Positions 1 through 6,269 of a stretch of DNA of 6,976 nt are shown in pieces. The DNA comes from Pseudocoprococcus catus (GTDB taxonomy: Bacteria > Bacillota > Clostridia > Lachnospirales > Lachnospiraceae). Position numbers and translations under genes: made by a program. Position 1 is the first letter of the stretch. Each line of letters opens with the position of its first letter. The notes below the pieces were generated by a model. That model was given only the letters and a program-made list of their open reading frames with translations, searched no databases and was not told the origin of the DNA. The DNA lies in NCBI RefSeq assembly GCF_902381825.1, contig NZ_LR698973.1, positions 273,995 through 280,970 of the forward strand, in the 5' to 3' direction.

Positions 1-185
1 TTGAACAAAATTAAGGACGTTAGTATTTGAAAAGCTCGAACAATGCCAGTCTGGAGAATTGAGAAAATCGGAATTTACAGGAAGTGTGACAAGAAAGCCA
101 AAACGGTATACTGGGAAAAAAGATTAAGAAAAGAATAAAGAGCTGGTTTTAATTGTAAAATTTATGGGGAACTAACATCAGCTTA
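1..185. other. Upstream stretch with no recognisable gene
   Basis: No gene can be supported here. One plus-strand frame stays open for about 40 codons (5-127, ending TAA), giving a Lys/Arg-rich peptide, but it follows an in-frame TGA at 2-4, has no good start or ribosome binding site and resembles no family I know. A 9-codon open run at the left edge (1-30, ending TGA) could be the tail of an upstream gene but is too short to judge. The stretch is AT-rich and ends at the promoter of the metal-regulator gene. It could be intergenic DNA or decayed mobile-element sequence. Confidence 0.5.
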
Positions 186-213
186 TTGACATAAATTTAA
201 AAATAAGTATAAT
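186..213 (+). promoter_or_regulatory. Sigma-A promoter of the metal-responsive operon
   Basis: A perfect -35 box TTGACA (186-191) and a perfect -10 box TATAAT (208-213) are separated by 16 bp. Transcription should start near 220, giving a leader of about 40 nt before the regulator gene. The -10 box runs into a 12-bp inverted repeat (211-242), so a bound repressor would occlude RNA polymerase. The ribosome binding site GGAGGTG is at 247-253. Confidence 0.88.
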
Positions 214-242
214 AATAGTTGAGTAATTGTTCAACTATTATT
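211..242. promoter_or_regulatory. ArsR/SmtB-type operator O1
   Basis: A perfect 12-bp inverted repeat has half-sites AATAATAGTTGA (211-222) and TCAACTATTATT (231-242) with an 8-bp spacer. It overlaps the -10 box and probable transcription start of the promoter ahead of the CadC-like regulator. Size, AT-richness and position match the 12-2-12-like operators of the SmtB/CadC/CzrA family. The core (216-237) recurs with two mismatches at 634-655, which supports a real protein-binding site. Binding by the adjacent regulator is inferred. Confidence 0.85.
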
Positions 243-258
243 ATTTGGAGGTGAATAT

Positions 259-618
259 ATGTCAAAAACGTCTTATATTTGTAATTGCGATGTAATTCAT
301 GAGGATATTGTGAATGATGTGAAATCCAAGATGCAGCCAAAAGATGATTATATCCAGTTGGCTTCTTTGTTTAAGCTATTTGGAGATGGAACTAGAGTAC
401 AAATCTTACACGCTCTAGAACAGAGTGAGATGTGTGTATGTGATCTTGCAGTGCTACTGGGGGTAACAAAATCTGCAATTTCGCATCAGTTAAAGGCATT
501 ACGCCTAGCGAATCTGGTAAAATTCCGTAAAGAAGCACAGATAGTTTACTACTCGCTGGCAGATGATCATGTGAAAGAGATTATTGACAAGGGATTTGAG
601 CATCTTTGGCAGAAATAA
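259..618 (+). CDS. cadC: ArsR/SmtB-family metal-sensing repressor (CadC/CzrA-like)
   Basis: This 119-residue winged-helix repressor should release its operators when it binds Zn(II), Cd(II) or Pb(II), derepressing the efflux ATPase downstream. The helix-turn-helix lies at about 60-84, with recognition helix KSAISHQLKAL. Two candidate metal sites are visible. The CadC-like alpha3N site consists of N-terminal C8 and C10 plus C59 and C61 in the MCVCDL motif. The alpha5 site has D102, H104 and H115 at CzrA spacing, with Q118 where a fourth ligand (His/Glu) is usual. The ATG has a strong GGAGGTG ribosome binding site 5 nt upstream. The length fits the family. It sits between two near-identical operators, so it probably autoregulates. 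Family assignment is firm; the exact metal is not determined by sequence alone. Confidence 0.93.
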   Translation: MSKTSYICNCDVIHEDIVNDVKSKMQPKDDYIQLASLFKLFGDGTRVQILHALEQSEMCVCDLAVLLGVTKSAISHQLKALRLANLVKFRKEAQIVYYSLADDHVKEIIDKGFEHLWQK

Positions 619-634
619 TATTTTTTAATATTAT
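606..634 (+). promoter_or_regulatory. Internal promoter for the ATPase and redox genes
   Basis: A -35-like TTGGCA (606-611), inside the last codons of the regulator gene, and a -10-like TATTAT (629-634) are separated by exactly 17 bp. The second operator core begins at the last base of the -10 box, so the layout repeats that of the first promoter. This would give the ATPase and everything downstream a repressible promoter of its own. The boxes are weaker than those at 186-213, so use of this promoter is inferred. Confidence 0.6.
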
Positions 635-655
635 AGTTGAGTAATTGAACAACTA
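634..655. promoter_or_regulatory. ArsR/SmtB-type operator O2
   Basis: This 22-bp element has half-sites TAGTTG (634-639) and CAACTA (650-655). It is identical to the core of O1 (216-237) at 20 of 22 positions; only two bases beside the right half-site differ (AA instead of TT). It lies between the regulator and ATPase genes, overlapping the end of a candidate -10 box. Two such copies in one short locus are unlikely by chance and suggest the repressor controls both promoters. Confidence 0.8.
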
Positions 656-677
656 AACAAATTGTAAGGAGATTATC

Positions 678-2801
678 ATGAAACGCATATTTCTATTAAA
701 AGGGTTGGACTGTCCAAATTGTTCCGCAAAAATTGAAAAAGAAATCGGAGAGTTGGATGGAGTGCAATCCTCAGTGGTAAATCTGATGAAGCAGACGCTT
801 ACAATCAATGTTACTCAGACATCCGCAGATACGATAGCCAGTCAGATTGAAACGATTGTTCATAGCCATGAGCCAGATGTGGAAGTTTCTGAAATTGTAC
901 AGGAATCTTATATACCGGAAAAAAAGCAGGAGGCCAATGAATCCTATAACAATGAGGATAAGAAGTTGACAGTTCGTTTTGCGATTGGTGCAGCAATCTA
1001 TGCCATTGGTATGGCATTGACTGTTTTTGCGAAAGTGCCACTGCCTATCGAGTTAGCTTTTCTCATTGTTTCTTATGTTATTCTTGGTGGAGATGTTGTA
1101 TGGCAGGCTGTGAGGAACATTTCAAAGGGACGTGTATTTGATGAACATTTTTTGATGAGTGTTTCTACGATTGGGGCTTTTGTCATTGGTGAATATCCAG
1201 AAGCAGTTGCTGTTATGCTATTCTATCAGGTAGGTGAATTTTTTCAGTCATTGGCTGTTAAGCGTTCCAGAAAATCTATATCAGACTTAATGGATATACG
1301 TCCAGATTCTGCTACAGTAAGAAGAAATGGGGAATTGATTACCATATCTCCAGAAAATGTCTCCATTGGTGAGATTATTATTGTAAAGCCTGGTGAAAAA
1401 ATTCCATTAGACGGTGTGGTATTGGATGGAGATTCTATGCTGGATACAAGGGCCTTAACAGGAGAATCAGTTCCGAGAAGTGTTCATAAAGGAGACGAAG
1501 CACTTTCCGGTTGTATGAATCAGACGGGTGTCTTAATGATTAAGACAACAAAAGCATTTGGTGAATCTACGGCTTCAAAGATTATTGATCTTGTGGAAAA
1601 TGCGTCAAGCCGAAAAGCACCAACAGAAAATTTTATTACTACATTTGCACGTTATTATACACCTGTGGTTGTAACCTTAGCAGCTTTTCTGGCGATTCTG
1701 CCACCGATCATTCTTGGCGGAGGCTGGACAGAGTGGATTCGCAGAGGATTTGTTTTCCTTGTGGTATCTTGTCCATGTGCATTGGTTATTTCAATCCCGC
1801 TGACTTTCTTCGGCGGCATTGGTGCAGCATCTAAACGAGGTGTTCTTGTAAAAGGAAGCAATTATTTAGAGGCACTTAATAATGTCAGCGTTATTGTGTT
1901 CGATAAAACCGGAACACTTACAAAAGGTGTTTTCAATGTGACGGATATTTTGCCTGCAAATGGATTTTCAAAAGAACAGGTTCTGGAGTATGCGGCAGAG
2001 GCAGAGAGTTTTTCTAACCATCCTATTGCAAAATCCATTCTTGCTGCTTATGGAAAAGAAATGGATCAGTCAGTGATTTCTGATTATAAGGAAATTTCAG
2101 GATATGGAATCAGTGTAATGGCAGGGGAAAAGAAAGTTTTTGCGGGCAATACGAAACTTATGGACACAGAATGTATAGAGTACACAACCGGTGAAAAAGC
2201 AGGTACAAAAGTTTATTTGGCTGTAGATGGTCAATATGTAGGATGTATTTTGATAACAGATGAAGTGAAGCCGGACAGTAAAAAAGCAATTTCTGACCTG
2301 AAACATATCGGCGTGGAAAAAACAGTTATGCTTACCGGTGATGATGAAAAAATTGGGAAGTCTGTTGCAGAAGAATTGCAGTTGGATGAATATTATGCAC
2401 AGCTGCTTCCTGACCAAAAAGTGGAAAAGGTTGAGCTTTTAGATGGTAAAAAGAGACCGGGAAGCAAATTGGCTTTTGTTGGTGATGGTATCAATGACGC
2501 TCCTGTCCTTGCCCGTGCAGATGTTGGTATTGCAATGGGTGGGCTTGGTTCGGATGCGGCCATTGAAGCAGCAGATGTAGTTCTGATGACAGATGAACCG
2601 TCTAAGCTGGTGGACGCGATTGAAGTAGCAAAAGCGACAAAACAGATTGTCATGCAGAATATAGTGATTGCTCTTGGGATTAAGAGTGTGTTCCTGATTC
2701 TTGGCGCTCTTGGTATTGCGGGAATGTGGGAAGCTGTATTTGGTGATGTAGGCGTTACCATAATTGCTGTTTTGAACGCAATGAGAATTTTGAAAAAATA
2801 G
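678..2801 (+). CDS. cadA: P1B-type (P1B-2) Zn(II)/Cd(II)/Pb(II)-exporting ATPase
   Basis: This 707-residue inner-membrane pump uses ATP to expel divalent soft metals. An N-terminal heavy-metal-associated domain carries the CPNC metal site (C12, C15). Other visible motifs are the actuator TGES (261-264), the membrane metal site CPC (365-367) in the sixth helix, the phosphorylated Asp in DKTGTLT (D409), the HP dipeptide (448-449), TGDD in the P domain (553-556) and GDGINDAP (602-609). K669 and D690 in the last two helices have the 21-residue spacing of ZntA K693 and D714, which points to P1B-2 specificity rather than copper. Length is normal and no frame break is seen. The ATG has AAGGAG 6 nt upstream. 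The gene follows O2 and is 16 bp from the next gene, so all downstream genes are probably cotranscribed with it. Confidence 0.95.
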   Translation: MKRIFLLKGLDCPNCSAKIEKEIGELDGVQSSVVNLMKQTLTINVTQTSADTIASQIETIVHSHEPDVEVSEIVQESYIPEKKQEANESYNNEDKKLTVRFAIGAAIYAIGMALTVFAKVPLPIELAFLIVSYVILGGDVVWQAVRNISKGRVFDEHFLMSVSTIGAFVIGEYPEAVAVMLFYQVGEFFQSLAVKRSRKSISDLMDIRPDSATVRRNGELITISPENVSIGEIIIVKPGEKIPLDGVVLDGDSMLDTRALTGESVPRSVHKGDEALSGCMNQTGVLMIKTTKAFGESTASKIIDLVENASSRKAPTENFITTFARYYTPVVVTLAAFLAILPPIILGGGWTEWIRRGFVFLVVSCPCALVISIPLTFFGGIGAASKRGVLVKGSNYLEALNNVSVIVFDKTGTLTKGVFNVTDILPANGFSKEQVLEYAAEAESFSNHPIAKSILAAYGKEMDQSVISDYKEISGYGISVMAGEKKVFAGNTKLMDTECIEYTTGEKAGTKVYLAVDGQYVGCILITDEVKPDSKKAISDLKHIGVEKTVMLTGDDEKIGKSVAEELQLDEYYAQLLPDQKVEKVELLDGKKRPGSKLAFVGDGINDAPVLARADVGIAMGGLGSDAAIEAADVVLMTDEPSKLVDAIEVAKATKQIVMQNIVIALGIKSVFLILGALGIAGMWEAVFGDVGVTIIAVLNAMRILKK

Positions 2802-2817
2802 GGAATGAGGTGGGAAT

Positions 2818-3336
2818 GTGAAACGAAAACTGATTCTGTTAGTTGTTACGATTGTTTTTCTTGTAGGTTTTGGTGTCATATTACATTCACCGCCTTCTAT
2901 GATTGATGCAGTCACAGGAGCAACACCGAAGTCAAAAAAGGCGGCTCAAGCCTCTGCACAGTTGGAAGGCTCTTATGTTCTCGGTATTAATATGATGTCA
3001 GATGGTCTCGACAACGAGAACGCCCGGAATAAATTAAAAGAATTGGCACTGGACGATTCGGAAACAAATGAAACAGATCTCATGAAAACGGACATTAGTT
3101 TTCGGTTATATGTATCTGAGACGGATTATCCGCTTGTCAGTTATGCTAAGAAACTCTGTGACAGGTTGAAACAGGCCGGTTTTTTCGTAGATCTGAAAGA
3201 GTACAGTAACACAATGATGCTATCAAGAGTGGTAAGTGGAAAGTATGATGTATTCCTGGCATCGGATGATTTTATTGACGTTACAACGCTAACACAGATG
3301 GACTATATGATCATGGACAGCGAAGAAATGAGGTGA
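2818..3336 (+). CDS. Membrane-anchored small protein with a flavinylation motif and a binding-protein-like domain
   Basis: I know no named family for this 172-residue protein. It begins MKRK followed by one hydrophobic helix (about 5-22) without a lipobox, so it should be anchored with its C-terminus outside. Directly after the helix, residues 30-36 read DAVTGAT, an exact match to the ApbE flavin-transferase motif Dxx(S/T)GA(T/S); T36 would carry the phosphoester-linked FMN. The usual FMN-binding domain that precedes this motif in NqrC/RnfG proteins is absent. Residues about 92-152 resemble in pattern the C-terminal lobe of extracytoplasmic peptide-binding proteins (SBP_bac_5): a beta strand, an amphipathic helix, then a GKYDVFLAS-like segment. 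Start is GTG with GAGGTGG just upstream; no in-frame ATG alternative fits. It lies 16 bp after the ATPase and 10 bp before the cytochrome-like gene. Flavinylation is inferred; the binding-protein resemblance is weaker. Confidence 0.7.
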   Translation: MKRKLILLVVTIVFLVGFGVILHSPPSMIDAVTGATPKSKKAAQASAQLEGSYVLGINMMSDGLDNENARNKLKELALDDSETNETDLMKTDISFRLYVSETDYPLVSYAKKLCDRLKQAGFFVDLKEYSNTMMLSRVVSGKYDVFLASDDFIDVTTLTQMDYMIMDSEEMR

Positions 3337-3346
3337 GCGGGAATTT

Positions 3347-3886
3347 ATGAGAAAATGGAATACGATTTTGTCTGTTTTAATGCTTCTCATTTTTATGATT
3401 CATGGAATCATGGGCAGCTTTATGCTGAACGGAGTTGGAAGTAGTGCCGGGAAACTTCTTGCATGGATTGGTGTTGGTATTCTTGTTGTGCATACGGTGA
3501 TTGGTGTCATCCTGACAGTTCAGAGTTTACAGACAGCGAAGCAATCAGGAAAAATGTATCTGAAACAAAACGTCATATTTTGGGCGAGACGAGCCAGTGG
3601 GATGGCAATACTGATTCTGCTGTTATTCCATATTGGCTTGTTTGGAAAGGTGCAGAATGGGACATATATTTTGTTCCCTTTTACAACGGTAAAGATGGTA
3701 ACTCAGCTTTTGTTCGTAGCGGCAATCTTTGTTCATATTTTTATCAATATACGCCCATTGCTCGTATCACTGGGAATCATCAGTTATAAAGAACGAAGGA
3801 GTGATATTTATTTGATCCTTTCGGTGCTTCTTCTTTTTATAGCGGGAGCGGTTATTTTCTATTATATTGGGTGGCAATATCTATGA
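3347..3886 (+). CDS. frdC: Cytochrome b-like membrane anchor of a fumarate reductase/succinate dehydrogenase (type B, di-heme candidate)
   Basis: This 179-residue protein has five predicted membrane helices (about 8-26, 36-59, 84-103, 117-140 and 153-175). It contains four histidines, H19, H49, H95 and H130, one in each of the first four helices. In type B enzymes (Bacillus SdhC, Wolinella FrdC) four intramembrane histidines bind two stacked b hemes, so a di-heme protein is likely. Sequence similarity to those proteins is not obvious by eye; the call rests on topology, histidine pattern and position directly before the A and B subunits, the C-A-B order of type B operons. Its stop overlaps the next start (ATGA). 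The ATG follows a GAGGTGAGCGGG stretch. It would anchor the complex and move electrons between the cytoplasmic iron-sulfur chain and a quinone or an external partner. Confidence 0.78.
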   Translation: MRKWNTILSVLMLLIFMIHGIMGSFMLNGVGSSAGKLLAWIGVGILVVHTVIGVILTVQSLQTAKQSGKMYLKQNVIFWARRASGMAILILLLFHIGLFGKVQNGTYILFPFTTVKMVTQLLFVAAIFVHIFINIRPLLVSLGIISYKERRSDIYLILSVLLLFIAGAVIFYYIGWQYL

Positions 3887-5427
3887 GTAAGACAATTATT
3901 ATTATAGGTGCTGGACTGGCAGGACTTTCAGCGGCTTTACAGGCAGCGGAAAATGGATGCAATGTAAAACTGGTTTCCTCCCTTCCGTCAGAGCGGGCAC
4001 AGTCTGTTATGGCGGAGGGCGGTATCAACGCAGCTTTGAATACAAAAGATGAAAATGACAGTCCCGAAGAACATTTTACAGATACAATAAAGGCAGCATG
4101 TGGTCTGGCAGATCCAAATGCAGTTTGGGGAATGACACAGGCCGCACCGGAGCTGGTGCACTGGCTGTTAAAACTTGGAGTTAAATTTAACATGAGTGGC
4201 TATGATGATGTGGATCTGCGGAATTTTGGCGGGCAGAAAAAGAAACGGACTGCTTTTGCACAGAGCGATACCGGGAAGCAGATCATGACAGCTATGATAG
4301 ACGCTGTTCGCAGGAAAGAAGCATCTGGTATGGTAGAACGGTTCAGCCATCATTCTTTCCTAACACTTCGTCTGTGTGGCAATATTTGTTGTGGCTGCGT
4401 AATCAGGGATGAATACAGTCAGGAGACTGTGGAATTACCGGGGGATGCGGTTATTGTTGCCACCGGTGGTATGCACGGATTGTTTGGAAATACAACGGGT
4501 TCGCTGAGCAATACAGGAGAAGTCACCGCAGAATTGTTCCGGCTTGGTGTTCCTCTGGCAAATGGCGAGATGATCCAGTACCATCCGACAACTGTGAAAT
4601 GTGGTGGAAAACGCATGCTCATCAGCGAGGCGGCCAGAGGGGAAGGTGGCAGGTTGTTTGCCATGAAAGATGGAAAACAATGGTATTTCATGGAGGAAAA
4701 ATACCCGGAGCTTGGAAATCTGATGCCACGAGATATTACCGCCAGAGAGATATGGAAGGTCAGCCATGAATCAGAGGTATTTCTTGACATGACGGAAATA
4801 TCGGAGGAGATTATTTCAAATAAGCTATCTGGTCTGGCAGACGATTGTATGACCTATCTGCATAAAGATATACGAAAGGAACCGGTGTCTGTTTTACCGG
4901 GAATTCACTATTTTATGGGAGGCATTCTGGTGGATGAGCAGCACAGAACGCCGATTCAGAATCTTTACGCTGCCGGAGAATGCTGTGCCCAATATCATGG
5001 TGCCAACCGTCTTGGTGGAAATTCTCTGTTAGGAGCGTTATACGGAGGACGTGTTGCGGCAAAATCAGCATGCGAACAGGCAGATGTAGTAGAGCTATCT
5101 TGTGCGACACAGATAGATGTTCCACCAGCGTCTCAAATTTCAGAAATAAAGCAATTAAACAAAGTGATGCAGGAGACTATGGGCGTTGTCAGAAATGAGA
5201 ATACGTTGTTAAATGGGATTCAAACGGTACAAGCGCTGACAGGAAATCTTCCATTGCTTGGCATGGCAGTTCTAAAGAGTGCTCTTGCAAGAAAAGAAAG
5301 CCGTGGTGCACACTGGCGGGAGGATTATCCGAAGAGCAATGACGATGATTACCTTAAAACAACGGTAGCTAGATTTAATGGAAAGCAGATACAGATTTCC
5401 TTTGTACCTGTTCCAGAAAGGCGGTGA
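3883..5427 (+). CDS. frdA: Fumarate reductase/succinate dehydrogenase flavoprotein subunit with a Gln at the FAD-linking position
   Basis: This 514-residue FAD-dependent subunit should interconvert fumarate and succinate on the cytoplasmic face. The Rossmann motif GAGLAG is at 9-14. Catalytic and substrate-binding signatures are complete: HPT (H234, T236), EAARGEGG (249-256), PRD with the proton-shuttling Arg (R283), HYFMGG (H342) and GANRLGGNS (R376). The motif RAQSVMAEGGIN (38-49) aligns with RSHSVCAQGGIN of SdhA/FrdA, but the FAD-linking His is Gln (Q40), so FAD is probably non-covalent. It is shorter than typical FrdA (about 580-600) because the C-terminal region is compact, near L-aspartate oxidase size; neighbouring B and C subunits argue against NadB. 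I chose ATG 3883, which forms an ATGA overlap with the previous stop and has GGGTGG 8 nt upstream; an in-frame GTG at 3871 is the alternative. Confidence 0.9.
   Translation: MSKTIIIIGAGLAGLSAALQAAENGCNVKLVSSLPSERAQSVMAEGGINAALNTKDENDSPEEHFTDTIKAACGLADPNAVWGMTQAAPELVHWLLKLGVKFNMSGYDDVDLRNFGGQKKKRTAFAQSDTGKQIMTAMIDAVRRKEASGMVERFSHHSFLTLRLCGNICCGCVIRDEYSQETVELPGDAVIVATGGMHGLFGNTTGSLSNTGEVTAELFRLGVPLANGEMIQYHPTTVKCGGKRMLISEAARGEGGRLFAMKDGKQWYFMEEKYPELGNLMPRDITAREIWKVSHESEVFLDMTEISEEIISNKLSGLADDCMTYLHKDIRKEPVSVLPGIHYFMGGILVDEQHRTPIQNLYAAGECCAQYHGANRLGGNSLLGALYGGRVAAKSACEQADVVELSCATQIDVPPASQISEIKQLNKVMQETMGVVRNENTLLNGIQTVQALTGNLPLLGMAVLKSALARKESRGAHWREDYPKSNDDDYLKTTVARFNGKQIQISFVPVPERR
5417..5426 (+). 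promoter_or_regulatory. Ribosome binding site deciding the start of the iron-sulfur subunit
   Basis: AAAGGCGGTG lies 6 nt before a TTG codon at 5433, an ideal spacing. An in-frame GTG at 5424 sits inside this ribosome binding site and overlaps the previous stop as GTGA, with only about 2 nt after the nearest AGAAAGG. The TTG start is therefore preferred. Confidence 0.55.
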
Positions 5428-5432
5428 TTCAC

Positions 5433-6134
5433 TTGGTATATAAAATAAGAATCAGGCGGCAGGAGAGTCAGAAATCAGACAGTTATTGGCAGGAATTTGA
5501 GTATGACGGAAGCAAAAACAGCTCTGTTGCCACTGTTCTAAAGGAATTGAACAGTAGAACCCCTTTGAAAGATAACTCAGGAAATATAGTTACTCCCATC
5601 AGCTGGGAATGTAGCTGCATGGTGCGAAAATGTGGGGCTTGCGCCATGCTGATTAACGAACGTCCGAGGCTGGCATGCTCTACATTTTTACATACGTTAA
5701 AAGGTTCTACAATCACCTTGGAACCTTTAAGCAAATTTCCGCTTGTAAGAGATTTGATCGTTGACCGGTCAAATCTGTTTGAAAATTTGAAAAAACTGAA
5801 CCTTTGGCTTGAAAGTGAAGCTTATATGAGTTCGCGGACACATGAACCGAGATACCAGTCGGCACGCTGTCTGATGTGTGGCTGTTGCCTTGAAGTGTGT
5901 CCTAACTTCTCTGCAAATAGAACTTTCGCAGGCACTGTTGCTGCAGTCAACGCATTTCGGATTCTGAATGAAGAACAGGAAAGCACTCATTTGAATGAGA
6001 TTTCTGCTGAATATAAGAAGAAATTTTTTGAAGGATGCGGGAAGTCGTTATCTTGTCATGATATTTGTCCGATTGGTCTGCCTGTGGAAGAACTGCTTGT
6101 AAGGTCGAATGCAGCGGCTGTTTGGGGCAAATAA
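5433..6134 (+). CDS. frdB: Fumarate reductase/succinate dehydrogenase iron-sulfur subunit
   Basis: This roughly 233-residue subunit carries electrons from the FAD to the membrane anchor. The N-terminal ferredoxin domain has the [2Fe-2S] ligands C62, C67, C70 and C82 (C-x4-C-x2-C-x11-C). The C-terminal domain has CLMCGCCLEVCP, giving C146, C149, C152 and C156, and a last group C202, C208 and C212 (C-x5-C-x3-CP). These match the E. coli FrdB spacing for a [4Fe-4S] (146, 149, 152, 212) and a [3Fe-4S] cluster (156, 202, 208), so all three clusters are predicted intact. TTG 5433 is preferred because of the AAAGGCGGTG site before it; GTG 5424 would add three residues and overlap the flavoprotein stop. 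It is the last gene before the terminator and translationally coupled to the flavoprotein gene. Confidence 0.92.
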   Translation: MVYKIRIRRQESQKSDSYWQEFEYDGSKNSSVATVLKELNSRTPLKDNSGNIVTPISWECSCMVRKCGACAMLINERPRLACSTFLHTLKGSTITLEPLSKFPLVRDLIVDRSNLFENLKKLNLWLESEAYMSSRTHEPRYQSARCLMCGCCLEVCPNFSANRTFAGTVAAVNAFRILNEEQESTHLNEISAEYKKKFFEGCGKSLSCHDICPIGLPVEELLVRSNAAAVWGK

Positions 6135-6165
6135 AATGGATGATAAAAGCTATAATGAATGTATG

Positions 6166-6195
6166 AAGAGAATCAAAAGCTTGATTCTCTTTTTT
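6166..6195 (+). terminator. Rho-independent terminator of the operon
   Basis: A perfect 11-bp stem pairs AAGAGAATCAA (6166-6176) with TTGATTCTCTT (6181-6191) around the loop AAGC, and is followed by a T run to 6195. It begins 31 nt after the stop of the iron-sulfur subunit gene. The stem is only moderately GC-rich, but no other terminator-like hairpin is seen between the ATPase and here, so it probably ends the whole transcript. Confidence 0.85.
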
Positions 6196-6207
6196 AAAAT
6201 ACATACA

Positions 6208-6236
6208 TTGACAAATATCTATGTATATATTATGTT
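6208..6236 (+). promoter_or_regulatory. Promoter of the second (broken) arsR
   Basis: A perfect -35 box TTGACA (6208-6213) is followed after 17 bp by TATGTT (6231-6236) as -10 box. AT-rich alternatives for the -10 (TATTAT at 6228-6233, spacer 14) are worse spaced. The -10 box forms the left half of a palindrome. The ribosome binding site GAGGTG is at 6259-6264, ahead of the ATG at 6270. Confidence 0.72.
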
Positions 6237-6243
6237 GAACATA
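6231..6243. promoter_or_regulatory. Candidate operator of the second arsR
   Basis: The 13-bp palindrome TATGTTGAACATA overlaps the -10 box and probable transcription start of the second arsR. A more widely spaced CTATG/CATAG pair (6219-6223 and 6240-6244) surrounds it. Its sequence differs from the operators at 216-237 and 634-655, so the two regulators probably have separate targets. The call is based only on symmetry and position. Confidence 0.5.
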
Positions 6244-6269
6244 GACAATGATCAATGTGAGGTGTCAAT

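Noticed and set aside
615..634. Perfect 8-bp hairpin between the regulator and the ATPase genes, considered as a terminator
   Set aside because: The stem consists only of A-T pairs, no T run follows, and it overlaps the candidate -10 box; too weak to terminate.
2393..2915. Long minus-strand open frames opposite the end of the ATPase gene
   Set aside because: They lie opposite conserved ATPase motifs, have low-complexity Ser/Ala/Ile-rich composition and no promoter or ribosome binding site.
3463..3789. 108-codon plus-strand frame inside the cytochrome-like gene
   Set aside because: A Trp/Cys-rich shadow in another frame; the overlapping frame has clear membrane helices and a well-placed start.
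3883..5427. L-aspartate oxidase (NadB) as identity for the flavoprotein
   Set aside because: Length and the missing covalent His are compatible, but the adjoining Fe-S and cytochrome b subunits, translationally coupled, point to a fumarate reductase/succinate dehydrogenase complex; no nadA or nadC is nearby.
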